Positions 27,063 through 35,691 are shown, counted from the first letter of the stretch. The stretch: 64,000 bases of DNA from Sphingobium estronivorans (GCF_008692605.1 NZ_LFCT01000022.1:39062-103061), one strand, 5' to 3'. The notes: generated from the letters alone by a model not told the origin. A program made the numbers and translations.

Positions 27063-28694
27063 TTGACCCTACCGCAGCCCAACCCGCCCGCCATGGTCCC
27101 TCTCTCCCGGATCAGGCCCGGCTATAATCCGCGCCGCTATTTCAACCGCAAGAAGCTCGATGAACTGGTCGTTTCACTTCGCCTGCGCGGGATGATCCAG
27201 CCGATGCTTGTGCGGCCGGTTGAGGACTCAGAGGATTATGAGATTGTCGTTGGCGGGCGTCGCCACAAGGCCGCGCTCGAAGCGTTCGGTGTCGACGGCA
27301 GTGTTCCGGTGATCATCCGGGAGATGACCGATCAGGAGGCTCTGGAAGCGGCGATCGACGAAAATGACATACGCGACGATGCTTCCGAGACCGAACAGGC
27401 CGACGCCGCCGTCCGTGTCCTTGCCGCCTGCAACAACGATCGTGCCGAGGCCCTTGCGCGCCTGGGCTGGTCGCGCTCCAAATTTGATCGTCGCCTCGCG
27501 CTCGCGGGCCTTGCTGACATCGTCAAAACCGCGCTCGATGAGCGCCGGATCAAGATCGGCCATGCTGAGCTCCTCGCCGCCGTTCCGGCCGACAAGCAGG
27601 ATAAGGCCCTGGAGACGATCCTGAAGGCCGACCTTGATATTGCAAAGACGCGGGAATTACTGATGCGCGTCACGCAAAGCCTCGCCGATGCCTGCTTCGA
27701 CAAGAGCGAATGCACGACCTGTCCGTTCAATTCGGCGACGCAGCGCGCATTGTTCGAGACCCATGTCGATGACGGGCACTGCACCAACGCCCCATGTTTC
27801 CAGCTCAAGACCGAGGCCGTCGAAAGAGCGCAGGCGCAAGAAAAGGAGCGGGCGGCGGCGGAAGCTGGCACCACCCTGGACGATGACGAACTGGACGAAC
27901 GTGTGGACGATGGTGCGGCGTCGGCCGATGCCGATGCCAGTGCCGGTGATCGTCCAGATGGCTCTGCCCCGCCACCGGCCTCCCGGTTCGCGAACCTCGC
28001 GCCCGGATCATCGCCGTCAGGCGCACCAACGAGGTCGGCCACCCGAGCCAATACCTCCGCCGTCACGGCCAAGTCCATCGCAGGACGCGCAACCGAGCTT
28101 CGCGAAGCGACATGGCGCACTGCCCTTGCGCGCGAACTGGCGGACAATCCCGGCCGGGCACAGACCACGATCCTTGTTGCCGGGCTGACCGGCACGCTCT
28201 CCGAAATCAAGTCGAACACGCTGACGTCGCGCGCCGGGCTGCTGATCGATGCGGCCTTTCCGGTTCTCAGCTTCCGCGAAAAGATCGATGCGATCGGCGA
28301 CCTTTCGAGCGCACAGGCGGCGACCGTGCTTTGCGCAATTGGGGCGGCCTATGCGAGGGACGTGCAGGACTTCCGCCATGTCGCGGATCTCGCCGCGGCG
28401 TTTGCCATCGACCTGCGCCAAAGCTGGCGCGTCGATCAGGCCTTCCTTGAGCGATACACCAAGGACGAGTTGAGGTGGCTTGCCCAGGAATGCGGCCTTG
28501 TCGCGCATATGGGCGAAAAAGCCTTCGGCAAGCTGCTTGGCGGCAAGAAGGGCGATCTGATTGCTGGCATGCTGGGCGCCGTCGGCTTCGAATGGGCCGG
28601 CCATCTGCCGAGCGCGATGACCCTCGATGGGAAATATGACCCGCCGCTGATCGCCGCCCAGCCCGAAAACTCGCCCGCCGCCGTCGCGGCCTGA
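27063..28694 (+). CDS. PRTRC system ParB family protein
   Basis: About 543 residues, first gene of the PRTRC (ParB-related, ThiF-related cassette). The N-terminus is a ParB domain (LSRIRPGYNPRRYF, IVVGGRRHKA with the GGRRH box near residue 64) and an HTH region (ARLGWSRSKFDRRLALAGL). Around residues 211-246 there is a cysteine cluster (CFDKSECTTCPFN, CTNAPCFQ) that could bind zinc and is typical of this ParB type. The middle is an acidic linker and the C-terminus is helical. I choose TTG 27063 because AAGGAG lies eight bases upstream; the listed GTG further up reads through the ribosome binding site. Confidence 0.88.
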   Translation: MTLPQPNPPAMVPLSRIRPGYNPRRYFNRKKLDELVVSLRLRGMIQPMLVRPVEDSEDYEIVVGGRRHKAALEAFGVDGSVPVIIREMTDQEALEAAIDENDIRDDASETEQADAAVRVLAACNNDRAEALARLGWSRSKFDRRLALAGLADIVKTALDERRIKIGHAELLAAVPADKQDKALETILKADLDIAKTRELLMRVTQSLADACFDKSECTTCPFNSATQRALFETHVDDGHCTNAPCFQLKTEAVERAQAQEKERAAAEAGTTLDDDELDERVDDGAASADADASAGDRPDGSAPPPASRFANLAPGSSPSGAPTRSATRANTSAVTAKSIAGRATELREATWRTALARELADNPGRAQTTILVAGLTGTLSEIKSNTLTSRAGLLIDAAFPVLSFREKIDAIGDLSSAQAATVLCAIGAAYARDVQDFRHVADLAAAFAIDLRQSWRVDQAFLERYTKDELRWLAQECGLVAHMGEKAFGKLLGGKKGDLIAGMLGAVGFEWAGHLPSAMTLDGKYDPPLIAAQPENSPAAVAA

Positions 28695-28723
28695 CCGCCC
28701 CCTCTCCACAAGGACCGATACCC

Positions 28724-29155
28724 ATGCTGATCGCAACCATGCTGCCGCTGCTTGGCCATTACTCGCTCGGCTTCGACCTCGTCGCCGGCCCGGACGACAT
28801 TGTCACCCTCACCATCATTCCGCGCAACGCGGAGGGCAGGCCCCAAAGCCTTGAAAGCGGCGAAACCCGCCCGATCTCGATCACGGCCAGTGCCGCCGAG
28901 ATCGATGCGGAGCTTGGCCTTGGTACCGATGGGGCACTGGGCCAACTGATGACCACCCGCAAGGCGCTTGCCGAGCAGATCGCCGAACAGCGCGAAGCTG
29001 CGGAATCAGCGCGGGAGGCCTCCGCGCAAGCGGCCAAGGCGAAGGCCACGGCGACGCCGGTCAAAGTGCCCACCTCGTCCGGCGCACTGGCAACGCCTGC
29101 GCCCAATGCCGTCCCGGCCGATGCCAAATCGGATCAACCCGCGAGCCTCTGGTGA
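28724..29155 (+). CDS. PRTRC system protein E
   Basis: A 143-residue protein at the position and with the layout of PRTRC protein E. The N-terminal beta-rich part (LVAGPDDIVTLTIIPR, then PISITASAAEIDAEL) is followed by a helical, Ala/Glu-rich region and an unstructured Ala/Pro tail ending PASLW. Function unknown; it is always found inside the cassette. It lies 29 bases after the ParB gene. Confidence 0.8.
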   Translation: MLIATMLPLLGHYSLGFDLVAGPDDIVTLTIIPRNAEGRPQSLESGETRPISITASAAEIDAELGLGTDGALGQLMTTRKALAEQIAEQREAAESAREASAQAAKAKATATPVKVPTSSGALATPAPNAVPADAKSDQPASLW

Positions 29156-29200
29156 GGAATCCGCCCGCAGCAGCTTGTCATCATCACACAGGAAGTCCCC

Positions 29201-29407
29201 ATGCAGATCAACCATCTCGCCCGCACCTATCGCTATGACGGCATCGATCTTCCGGTGCCGCCGCACCTCGCCCATGATCCGCAGGGTCTGCGGACCTATC
29301 ATGCCACGCTCTACCCCGCGATCCTCAACGCAGAACTGGTCGACGCGGGCGTGACCGGCGGCGTCCATGTCACCGAATATCGCCGCGCCGTCGGCACCAA
29401 GGGATAA
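29201..29407 (+). CDS. PRTRC system protein C (ubiquitin-like)
   Basis: A 68-residue protein matching PRTRC C, which belongs to the prokaryotic ubiquitin-like (Prok_Ub) group. It has YRYDGIDLPVPP and ends EYRRAVGTKG, the usual terminus of this family. The C-terminal Gly is suggestive of a conjugation or processing site, consistent with the JAB peptidase and E1-like protein encoded downstream, but conjugation has not been shown for the cassette as far as I know. AGGAAG precedes the ATG. Confidence 0.88.
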   Translation: MQINHLARTYRYDGIDLPVPPHLAHDPQGLRTYHATLYPAILNAELVDAGVTGGVHVTEYRRAVGTKG

Positions 29408-29409
29408 CC

Positions 29410-29634
29410 GTGCCGCGCCGCAAGGGCGCGGCCATTCCCGCCGCACCTCGCAAAACCCTGCTTGAATGGATCGAGACAGACGATGGCGACACATCCGGTC
29501 CTCCCCATCCGCCCTGCACCGAGCAGACCCAGGCCATCCATCGGCGTCTCCTCCTCGATCCGCAGAGCCGGCAGAACGAAACCGCCGAACCCCTCATACC
29601 GCCCGTCGGCCTGCGCCTCCCCCCGCTTGGTTGA
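29410..29634 (+). CDS. Possible small protein between PRTRC C and F, 74 residues
   Basis: A GTG-started frame that begins two bases after the PRTRC C stop codon and overlaps the proposed 5' end of PRTRC F in another frame. Its codons look more native than those of the F frame over the same stretch, which there uses AGA and AGG several times. The product has a clear polar N-terminus and LLEWIETDDGDTSG. It may be a real short gene, with F starting later near 29627 (TTG) or 29678 (ATG). I cannot name a family. Confidence 0.4.
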   Translation: MPRRKGAAIPAAPRKTLLEWIETDDGDTSGPPHPPCTEQTQAIHRRLLLDPQSRQNETAEPLIPPVGLRLPPLG

Positions 29635-30574
29635 CCTCGCCGGGCGATCGATCCGGATATCGCCCGATATCCCGGTCATGTTCGACCAGCCGCTTAGCCC
29701 TCACCACAAGCTGATCGGGCGCTGGGTCGCAGGGCGGGATCAAGCGGCGACCTTATACACACGCCCTGCCGCCCGGCAGCATATCGAGCGCGTCTTCAAC
29801 GCCGCGGTCCTGGAGGCCCTCAATTCCATCACGCTGGCAGAGCTGCGGGTCGTCGCTCTCAACGGCAACGATGAAAGGCCGCCAGCGCTTGCCTTCATCT
29901 GCGACAGCATCGGGCAGCTGGATCTGGGCTGGATCGAAACCAGCAACGCCCCGATCCCCTGGCGGGCTGCCGCTTATGCTGCGCTGGAGCAGGCCCTGGG
30001 CACGGCCCTGCCGGTTTTTACCTATGACGATCTCTTCGAAGAAATCTCGACATATTATTGGGAAGGGGAAACCGACGATGAGGGTGCGCGCCACTCCCTC
30101 ATTGAATGTCATGGTGCTGACCCTTCCGAACTCGACGACTACAGCCTTCCCTCGACGATGAACGCCCGAAGACCCGACTGGATGTTCTCGGAGAATGCGG
30201 CAGCATACGGAGACCTCCCGAAGGCCTTGCGCAAGGCACTCAAGACGTTGCGCAACACCGTTCGAGATCTCCGCCGCACGTCGCCGGAGCGCAACGCCTG
30301 GCATTGTGATTTCGATATCCTCTACGACTATGTTCCCGGGCTGGAGGAATGTTCGTCATTGCCACCACTGACCCTGGTGCCGGTCGAATATTTTGCCCGC
30401 GAGGTCGATGACGTCGGACGCCACGGCATGGAATATGGCTTCATGGACGTGATCGGGCTCTGCCCGCTCGAAGACGCCGATCATGTCACCGGCTGGTTGG
30501 CGTCGCTGGAGATCGGCGTTCGCTTCCTGCTCGCCGCCCAAGAGTTGATCAACCTCGATCCAGACAGATTGTGA
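29483..30574 (+). CDS. PRTRC system protein F
   Basis: A protein of up to 363 residues in the F position of the cassette. The reliable part begins at about IRISPDIPVMFDQPLSP and continues LIGRWVAGRDQAATL, FTYDDLFEEISTYYWEGE (about 18 residues) and a C-terminal DVIGLCPLEDADHVTGWL. The first 50 residues from ATG 29483 are Ser/Pro/Arg-rich and use rare Arg codons, so the true start may be downstream. Role unknown. It is followed by PRTRC B after seven bases. Confidence 0.78.
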   Translation: MATHPVLPIRPAPSRPRPSIGVSSSIRRAGRTKPPNPSYRPSACASPRLVDLAGRSIRISPDIPVMFDQPLSPHHKLIGRWVAGRDQAATLYTRPAARQHIERVFNAAVLEALNSITLAELRVVALNGNDERPPALAFICDSIGQLDLGWIETSNAPIPWRAAAYAALEQALGTALPVFTYDDLFEEISTYYWEGETDDEGARHSLIECHGADPSELDDYSLPSTMNARRPDWMFSENAAAYGDLPKALRKALKTLRNTVRDLRRTSPERNAWHCDFDILYDYVPGLEECSSLPPLTLVPVEYFAREVDDVGRHGMEYGFMDVIGLCPLEDADHVTGWLASLEIGVRFLLAAQELINLDPDRL

Positions 30575-30581
30575 GGCCGCT

Positions 30582-31415
30582 ATGAGTGATCATTCCGCTC
30601 AGTTCGAAGCGACCACTGGGGGCATGGTGCTGACCAACGCCATCCTGCTCTATCGGACCGATACAAACCGAAAGTCCAACCCTTATGGCCTGTCTGGACA
30701 GGGCGGCCCCGCCTTCGCCAGCATCCACAGCGTCGAACATGGCGACGAAACCGGACCGACCATTGCGGCGGGAACGCCGCTCACGCGCGCGCATTTGCGC
30801 CAATGGGCAGAGGCGCTCGGGCGTGCCGCGCCGCCGGAAATTCTGCCCGATGCGGTGCTGGTCGCGCATCCCGATATGCTGGTCTGGTGGACGCCGGCGC
30901 AGGTTCGTCCGGCCTATTTCCACCTGTCATCGCCTCCCGATGGACTGCGTGCCCTGTCCGGTCGGACCATCGCGCCCGTTCCCTATCCTGCCCATCTGTT
31001 CGTCGCGACGCGGCGCAGGCTTGAAATATATGCGCTCTCGCAAAGCGAGCGGCCCACCGCCGCCACGCGACTCCTCCACTCCCCCATCCTCAATGTCTTC
31101 ACCGATGGATCGCTGTGCTGGGGTAATATCCCGAGGCCGAAGACCCTGGCGACGTCAGCGATACCCGAATTTGAACGCGCGCTGTTCGATTCCTGGTCCA
31201 CGCATCCCAATCCCGGCCAGGAACTGACCGTCACCGGCAAGGGTGGCCTCATCAAACTCTGGGACGATCTGGCAGCGCGCGGGGCAAGCCGATTTCCGGT
31301 CAGTCGCTTGAAGCCATTCGTCCGCGATCGACGGCGAGGCAAGTCCTCGAAATCGATCGGGGCGGCCGAACCGATGACCCTCGGCCGGCTTATCCATGAA
31401 AACGCTGCGCGATGA
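30582..31415 (+). CDS. PRTRC system protein B (E2-like fold)
   Basis: A 277-residue protein matching PRTRC B, which has been grouped with prokaryotic E2-like (Prok-E2_D) proteins. The expected E2-type catalytic cysteine is seen at about residue 179 in LNVFTDGSLCWGN, preceded by the HSP turn in LLHSPILNVF. It overlaps PRTRC A by ATGA, so translation is coupled. If the cassette does perform ubiquitin-like transfer, this protein would hold the transferred C protein; that is inference from domain families. Confidence 0.85.
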   Translation: MSDHSAQFEATTGGMVLTNAILLYRTDTNRKSNPYGLSGQGGPAFASIHSVEHGDETGPTIAAGTPLTRAHLRQWAEALGRAAPPEILPDAVLVAHPDMLVWWTPAQVRPAYFHLSSPPDGLRALSGRTIAPVPYPAHLFVATRRRLEIYALSQSERPTAATRLLHSPILNVFTDGSLCWGNIPRPKTLATSAIPEFERALFDSWSTHPNPGQELTVTGKGGLIKLWDDLAARGASRFPVSRLKPFVRDRRRGKSSKSIGAAEPMTLGRLIHENAAR

Positions 31416-32071
31416 ACGCGCTTGCCGATGATCCGACTGCCGAGGCGATCCTTTCGGCCATGCCCTGCTACCCCGTTCCGCCCAATGGCCGATCGCCCGC
31501 CCTCGACGCGGTGCGCGCGGCGCGCATCGGCCATTGCCTCGCGGTGGGACGGGACGGCGTCATGCTGATCGTCCGGCGCCCCTGGCTTGCGCTCGACGTC
31601 CCGGTCACGGCGGCCATCCCCGCCTATCTGCCCTATGGCAGCAATGGCGGAGGCCGGGCGGAGCTTCGCTGCGGCCTCATACCGCAGCCATTGTTCGATC
31701 AAATTCTCGATCACTTCCGCGCGGCGCTGCCCAATGAAGCCGCAGCCTTCGTGATCTGGGAAGAGGCTGATCGGACCTTCTCCCTGCATTTCCCGGAAAT
31801 CGACGAGGCAACGCCCTCCCGCCTCATCTACCGACCGCCGGTCCTGCCGGCGAACCGGCACATGATCTGCGACATCCACAGCCATGCGAAGGGACCCGCC
31901 TTCTTCAGCGCCACCGATAATGCCGACGACGCGCACGCTACCAAGATCTCGCTCGTGGTCGGCCGCCTCGATCATTCGGACGGCCCTGCCATCGCATCGC
32001 GCCTGTGCGCCGGCGGCATGTTCCTGCCTTTGCCGCGCAGTCCCTTCTCAGGATATGAAAATGCTCTCTGA
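31412..32071 (+). CDS. PRTRC system protein A (JAB/MPN-domain peptidase)
   Basis: A 219-residue protein matching PRTRC A. It has a full JAMM zinc-peptidase motif: H156-S-H158 followed by S166 and D169 (DIHSHAKGPAFFSATDNADD), plus an upstream glutamate near residue 113-118 (EAAAFVIWEE). This supports an active deubiquitinase-like peptidase that could process or release the ubiquitin-like C protein. Start ATG overlaps the B stop. The end overlaps the start of the ThiF gene. Confidence 0.88.
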   Translation: MNALADDPTAEAILSAMPCYPVPPNGRSPALDAVRAARIGHCLAVGRDGVMLIVRRPWLALDVPVTAAIPAYLPYGSNGGGRAELRCGLIPQPLFDQILDHFRAALPNEAAAFVIWEEADRTFSLHFPEIDEATPSRLIYRPPVLPANRHMICDIHSHAKGPAFFSATDNADDAHATKISLVVGRLDHSDGPAIASRLCAGGMFLPLPRSPFSGYENAL

Positions 32072-32819
32072 TACCCTTAGTCGCCACTATCTTCCTGCCG
32101 GTTTCGACAATCGCGCGATCAAGATCCTGCTCGTGGGCTGCGGAGGAAACGGCGCGCAGATGCTGATGGGGCTGGCCTCGCTCGATACCGCGCTGCGGGC
32201 CATTTCTTCGCGGTCACTGCACGTTACAGTCGTGGACGACGACATCGTCAGCGAGTCCAATCTCGGCCGCCAGCCATTTTATCGATGCGATCTCGGAAAC
32301 TCGAAGGCCCATACGCTGGTCGAGCGGATCAACCTTGCCCACGGCCTTGCCTGGAAAGCCATCCATGGCCGCGCGCCGGGCGCGGTCAAGGTCGATGAGG
32401 CCGACATTCTCATCAGCTGTGTCGATACCGCCTCTGCCCGTCGCGCTTTGGGCGCTGAACTGGCGAAACCATCCAGTCCGCCCACCTATTGGATGGACCT
32501 TGGCAATCGCGCCACCGACGGACAGTTCATCATCGGCTGTCCGCGAGGAGAGAGCGATCGGGACCAACGGCGGCTTCCCACCGTCCTGGAATATTTCCCG
32601 GAAATCGCGGACGAACACCTGCCCGACGACAACAGCCCATCCTGTTCGGTCGCCGAGGCCCTCGAACGGCAATCGCTGTTCGTGAACCGGGTTCTGGCGA
32701 GCCACGCACTCGCGCTGTTGTTCGACCTGATCGGCCGGGGGTCGATCGGCCATGCCGGCGCCTTCATCAACCTGGCGAGCGGTCAATGCGTCCCGATCGC
32801 GTTGCCCAAGGCCGACTGA
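32061..32819 (+). CDS. PRTRC system ThiF family protein (E1-like)
   Basis: About 252 residues with an E1/ThiF-type Rossmann fold: GCGGNG at 26-31, VTVVDDDIVSESNLGRQPFY for ATP and adenylation, and ILISCVDTASARRAL. Such enzymes adenylate the C-terminus of a ubiquitin-like or sulphur-carrier protein, here likely PRTRC C. I list ATG 32061 (after CAGGA, spacing seven); ATG 32055 is possible. It is the last gene of the cassette and overlaps protein A by 11 bases. Confidence 0.9.
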   Translation: MLSDTLSRHYLPAGFDNRAIKILLVGCGGNGAQMLMGLASLDTALRAISSRSLHVTVVDDDIVSESNLGRQPFYRCDLGNSKAHTLVERINLAHGLAWKAIHGRAPGAVKVDEADILISCVDTASARRALGAELAKPSSPPTYWMDLGNRATDGQFIIGCPRGESDRDQRRLPTVLEYFPEIADEHLPDDNSPSCSVAEALERQSLFVNRVLASHALALLFDLIGRGSIGHAGAFINLASGQCVPIALPKAD

Positions 32820-32821
32820 CC

Positions 32822-32846
32822 GGGGGAGAGGAGAGAAGGGGAGGGG
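32822..32846 (+). promoter_or_regulatory. Purine-tract element 6
   Basis: GGGGGAGAGGAGAGAAGGGG followed by AGGGG, directly after the ThiF stop and 39 bases before the next gene. Confidence 0.5.
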
Positions 32847-32885
32847 TGGTCGAGCGCATGTGCGCTTGAAACCGGAGATTCCCTC

Positions 32886-33527
32886 ATGAGTTACGACCTT
32901 GCCTTCCGCCACAACCAGGCGTTGGATCCCAGCGGCTGCATCACGATCGCCTCGACCGTCCACGCGCTCGAAGCCGCGATCACCGATTGCCGCAATGCCG
33001 GCAAGGATATCGAAGCCGACCCCGCGGTGATCCTGCTTGCCCGGCATTTCAGCAGCGTTTGCTCTGACCGTCCGGCCGAGGCCGAGCTGCGAAAGGCGTG
33101 CATGGCGCAGATTGCCGATATCCGCTCCCGGCCCACCCTCCATATCCTCTGCGACCGGGGAGTTGCCTATGATCCGCCCGCCAAACGCGCGTTTCACGCC
33201 GAGGGCCGCCGCGCGCTCATGCGGCTGGCCGATGCGTTGGGCCTCGCGCCTGGTTCCTTCACCGTGCGGTCCAACCAGGCCGGACCGGGCGTATCCGGCG
33301 ACGTCACCCTGCGCGGCGATGAGGTCTGGGTTCAGCTCTCCGTTTCCCTGATGGGGCCGGATCACGAGATCTGCTTCCGGCGGGTACAGGGACGCGACGA
33401 TCATATTGGCGAACGCAACAACTGGGCGTCGGTTCGCGAGCTTCTCGATCCTGTGAGACTTTGCCATCGCATCCGGCGCGAACTCAAGCTGCCGTCCTCG
33501 CGCGTCCCGCAACGCCTGATCCCGTGA
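32886..33527 (+). CDS. Conserved plasmid protein, 213 residues
   Basis: Not recognised by name. It starts at an ATG with GGAG upstream, heads a unit of three to four tightly linked genes and has GC-rich third positions. The product has a cluster of small/aromatic residues in the middle (RPTLHILCDRGVAYDPP), a beta-rich part (SGDVTLRGDEVWVQLS) and a basic end. Its place directly after the PRTRC cassette suggests that it belongs to the same plasmid module, without telling its role. Confidence 0.6.
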   Translation: MSYDLAFRHNQALDPSGCITIASTVHALEAAITDCRNAGKDIEADPAVILLARHFSSVCSDRPAEAELRKACMAQIADIRSRPTLHILCDRGVAYDPPAKRAFHAEGRRALMRLADALGLAPGSFTVRSNQAGPGVSGDVTLRGDEVWVQLSVSLMGPDHEICFRRVQGRDDHIGERNNWASVRELLDPVRLCHRIRRELKLPSSRVPQRLIP

Positions 33528-33534
33528 GGCCGCC

Positions 33535-33999
33535 ATGGAGATGCTCGCCATCCGCACCCGCATGGTCGATCCGAGGCCGCTCTATGCCTACCGGGTCTAT
33601 GTGCCCTTCCATCAGATTTCGCCCGAGCGACAGGCCCTCATCCACTATCGCACGAACTTTGGCCATTTCCGGTCCGGGGACCATTTCGCGCGTCTGGCGG
33701 ACGTCATTGCCCCGATGGCGCATCTCCAGCGACCGCCTGGCTTCGATCGTTATGTGGAGGGGCGGGACCTCCACCGCGTGGCCGACCGCCTGGAGGCGAT
33801 CATCATCGGCCATGTTTTTCCCGAAATGACGGCCACGACCCCGCCGCTCCTTTATGAAGCCGCGATAGATGTGGAAAGCCGCCATGTCGTGATCCGGGTT
33901 ATGGACCTCACCGGCACCTTCGCCACGATCCGGGACCAGCTCGACACAATCACGGCGAACGATCTTGGGGTCGAGACGATCAAAGGGATCGAGCCATGA
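33535..33999 (+). CDS. Hypothetical protein, 154 residues
   Basis: Not recognised. It begins seven bases after the preceding gene and overlaps the next by ATGA, so it is part of one translational unit. It has several His-rich turns (FHQISPERQALIHYRTNFGHF, positions about 26-46) and beta-strands at the end (RHVVIRVMDLTGTF). No signal peptide or membrane segment. Confidence 0.6.
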   Translation: MEMLAIRTRMVDPRPLYAYRVYVPFHQISPERQALIHYRTNFGHFRSGDHFARLADVIAPMAHLQRPPGFDRYVEGRDLHRVADRLEAIIIGHVFPEMTATTPPLLYEAAIDVESRHVVIRVMDLTGTFATIRDQLDTITANDLGVETIKGIEP

Positions 34000-34259
34000 T
34001 GCTGGACAGCTTCGATCCCGCCGACCCCGCCTGCTGGCTTGGCCGAGGCCGGACAGCCGATCACGCCGCGATACTGGCAGACATCTGGCGAACCTATCCC
34101 GACCTGCCCGCAAGCGTTCCGCAGAACGAACGCCTCGCCCGTATCCGTGAGCGGGTCCAGGCCATGCGTCCGCTCACCGAGGAAATCGCCCGGAAAACCG
34201 AGGCCGAGCGCCACGCCCGCAATTTCGTCTTCACGGAAAGAAAGGTCGCCCGCGGCTAG
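33996..34259 (+). CDS. N-terminal part of a gene split by an in-frame amber codon
   Basis: An 87-residue frame starting at ATG overlapping the previous stop (ATGA) and ending with TAG at 34257. The frame stays open past this stop for 41 codons to the next listed ATG at 34383 and on to 35594, with normal codon use (GLDTDKAILIGRADHGYDWD and AVQYAHGWYAA). I therefore think that this and the following entry are one gene of about 532 codons interrupted by a single nonsense codon. The N-terminal part is helical and charged (RIRERVQAMRPLTEEIARK). Confidence 0.55.
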   Translation: MMLDSFDPADPACWLGRGRTADHAAILADIWRTYPDLPASVPQNERLARIRERVQAMRPLTEEIARKTEAERHARNFVFTERKVARG

Positions 34260-34382
34260 GGCCTGGACACGGACAAGGCTATCCTCATCGGCCGCGCGGA
34301 TCACGGCTATGACTGGGATCAGGCCGTCCAATATGCCCATGGCTGGTACGCCGCCACTTCAGGGGCAGTAGCGCGCGGTCCC

Positions 34383-35594
34383 ATGAAACCGCTCAGAGGC
34401 GGCCTCGATCCCGCGATTGTGGCGGCCTATCATCAGGGTTTTCGAGATGGCGGCGGCAATCACGATGACCTGTTCGACGCCGCCCGCCGTGCCAATCTGG
34501 CTGCGGCCCGCGAGGCCAGGGCGAGCAAGGCCATGCCTGTGCGTGTCGCGAGGCCGCTGCCGTCCAATTGGCCCCAGCCCAGCGATGCACCGCGCGCCTC
34601 GCCATGGCATCGCAGGCTCATCATCATGGGTGCGCCCGAGGCCTTGGATGGCATGGCCGATCGGCTGCTGAAGGAGCCGGGAGGCGCCGACGCCATGGTC
34701 ATCCTGCTGTGCCCGCAGATCGGCTTTCGCCTGCTCAGTGGTCGCGCTGACCTCGAAGCCCAATTGGATGCAGCGAGGGCGGATCGGCTTGCACAGGATA
34801 TGTCGCAGCGCGCCGTGCTGGGCAAACTGGCCGGGCAGCAGGACTATCATGACATATTGATCGTGGCGCAGGGAGACTATCTGCGCGTGATAGATGCGCA
34901 TGCCGCCGCACTTCCGCTGTGCCGGACCATGGAGCGGCTGCGCCACACCAGGCTGCTGCAAAATGCGCAGTTTCGCACCTGGCTCGCGCGAGGCCATGAA
35001 CCGGGCGCGACGATCGCGGGCGGTCACATCCGGTGGAGCAAGGTTGCGCAGGGGCTTTCCGCCCGGCTGGGGGAGTTCGCCGTGCGCTATGCCGGCAAGC
35101 TACCCACCCGCGGCCACCGGATCATCGTCGAAACGCAGGATGGTAAGCCCGCCACCGGCTATGTGACGGCACAGGGTGATGCGCTCGCCTGGGAGATCAC
35201 GATCTCGAACAAATCCCATCTGCGCCCCGCCATGGCATCGCATCTGCGTGCCTTCGGCGCCGCGATCCGGCTGGCGCCCCGACCCGCCGCCGATGGCGCG
35301 ACCTTATTTGCGCCCCATGATCCCGCCCGCCTGGGGGAAAAAGTGAATGCCATGCGCGTCGAATTTGAAATCCGGGGCAGCTTCACCGTTCCCGAGGGAA
35401 CGATGCTTGTCCCGGACACGGAGCATATCTTCCTGCTACCGACTGGCCAGATCGTTTCAGCCTATCCCGTCATCGAAATGGCAAGTGGGCCGGATGGCGA
35501 CGACCATCGGGACCTCAGCTGGGACGAGGCCTCGCTGCTGGGCATCTGTCTCGATCTCACCCATCGTTATTCCGACCTGACAGCCGATGACTGA
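34383..35594 (+). CDS. Hypothetical protein, C-terminal part of the split gene
   Basis: A 403-residue frame in phase with the preceding one. ATG 34383 lacks a convincing ribosome binding site (TGGTACGCCG upstream), and the 41 codons before it read as protein, so it probably represents the bulk of a protein whose true start is 33996. It contains DPAIVAAYHQGFRDGGGNHDD, a segment MDGMADRLLKEPGGADAMVI-like nucleotide-fold stretch and a beta-rich C-terminus (FEIRGSFTVPEGTMLVPDTE). Family unknown. It may still be expressed if the stop is a sequencing error, a suppressed amber or a restart site. Confidence 0.55.
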   Translation: MKPLRGGLDPAIVAAYHQGFRDGGGNHDDLFDAARRANLAAAREARASKAMPVRVARPLPSNWPQPSDAPRASPWHRRLIIMGAPEALDGMADRLLKEPGGADAMVILLCPQIGFRLLSGRADLEAQLDAARADRLAQDMSQRAVLGKLAGQQDYHDILIVAQGDYLRVIDAHAAALPLCRTMERLRHTRLLQNAQFRTWLARGHEPGATIAGGHIRWSKVAQGLSARLGEFAVRYAGKLPTRGHRIIVETQDGKPATGYVTAQGDALAWEITISNKSHLRPAMASHLRAFGAAIRLAPRPAADGATLFAPHDPARLGEKVNAMRVEFEIRGSFTVPEGTMLVPDTEHIFLLPTGQIVSAYPVIEMASGPDGDDHRDLSWDEASLLGICLDLTHRYSDLTADD

Positions 35595-35631
35595 CCACCA
35601 GCTACAGTCCATATGAACAGGTCGGAGGAAC

Positions 35632-35650
35632 AAAGGGAAGGGGGAGAGGA
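35632..35650 (+). promoter_or_regulatory. Purine-tract element 7
   Basis: AAAGGGAAGGGGGAGAGGA, 41 bases before the HerA-like ATPase gene. Confidence 0.55.
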
Positions 35651-35691
35651 CGGGCGTGGCCATCAGGGCCAGGCTTCAAGGAGTTCCCGTC

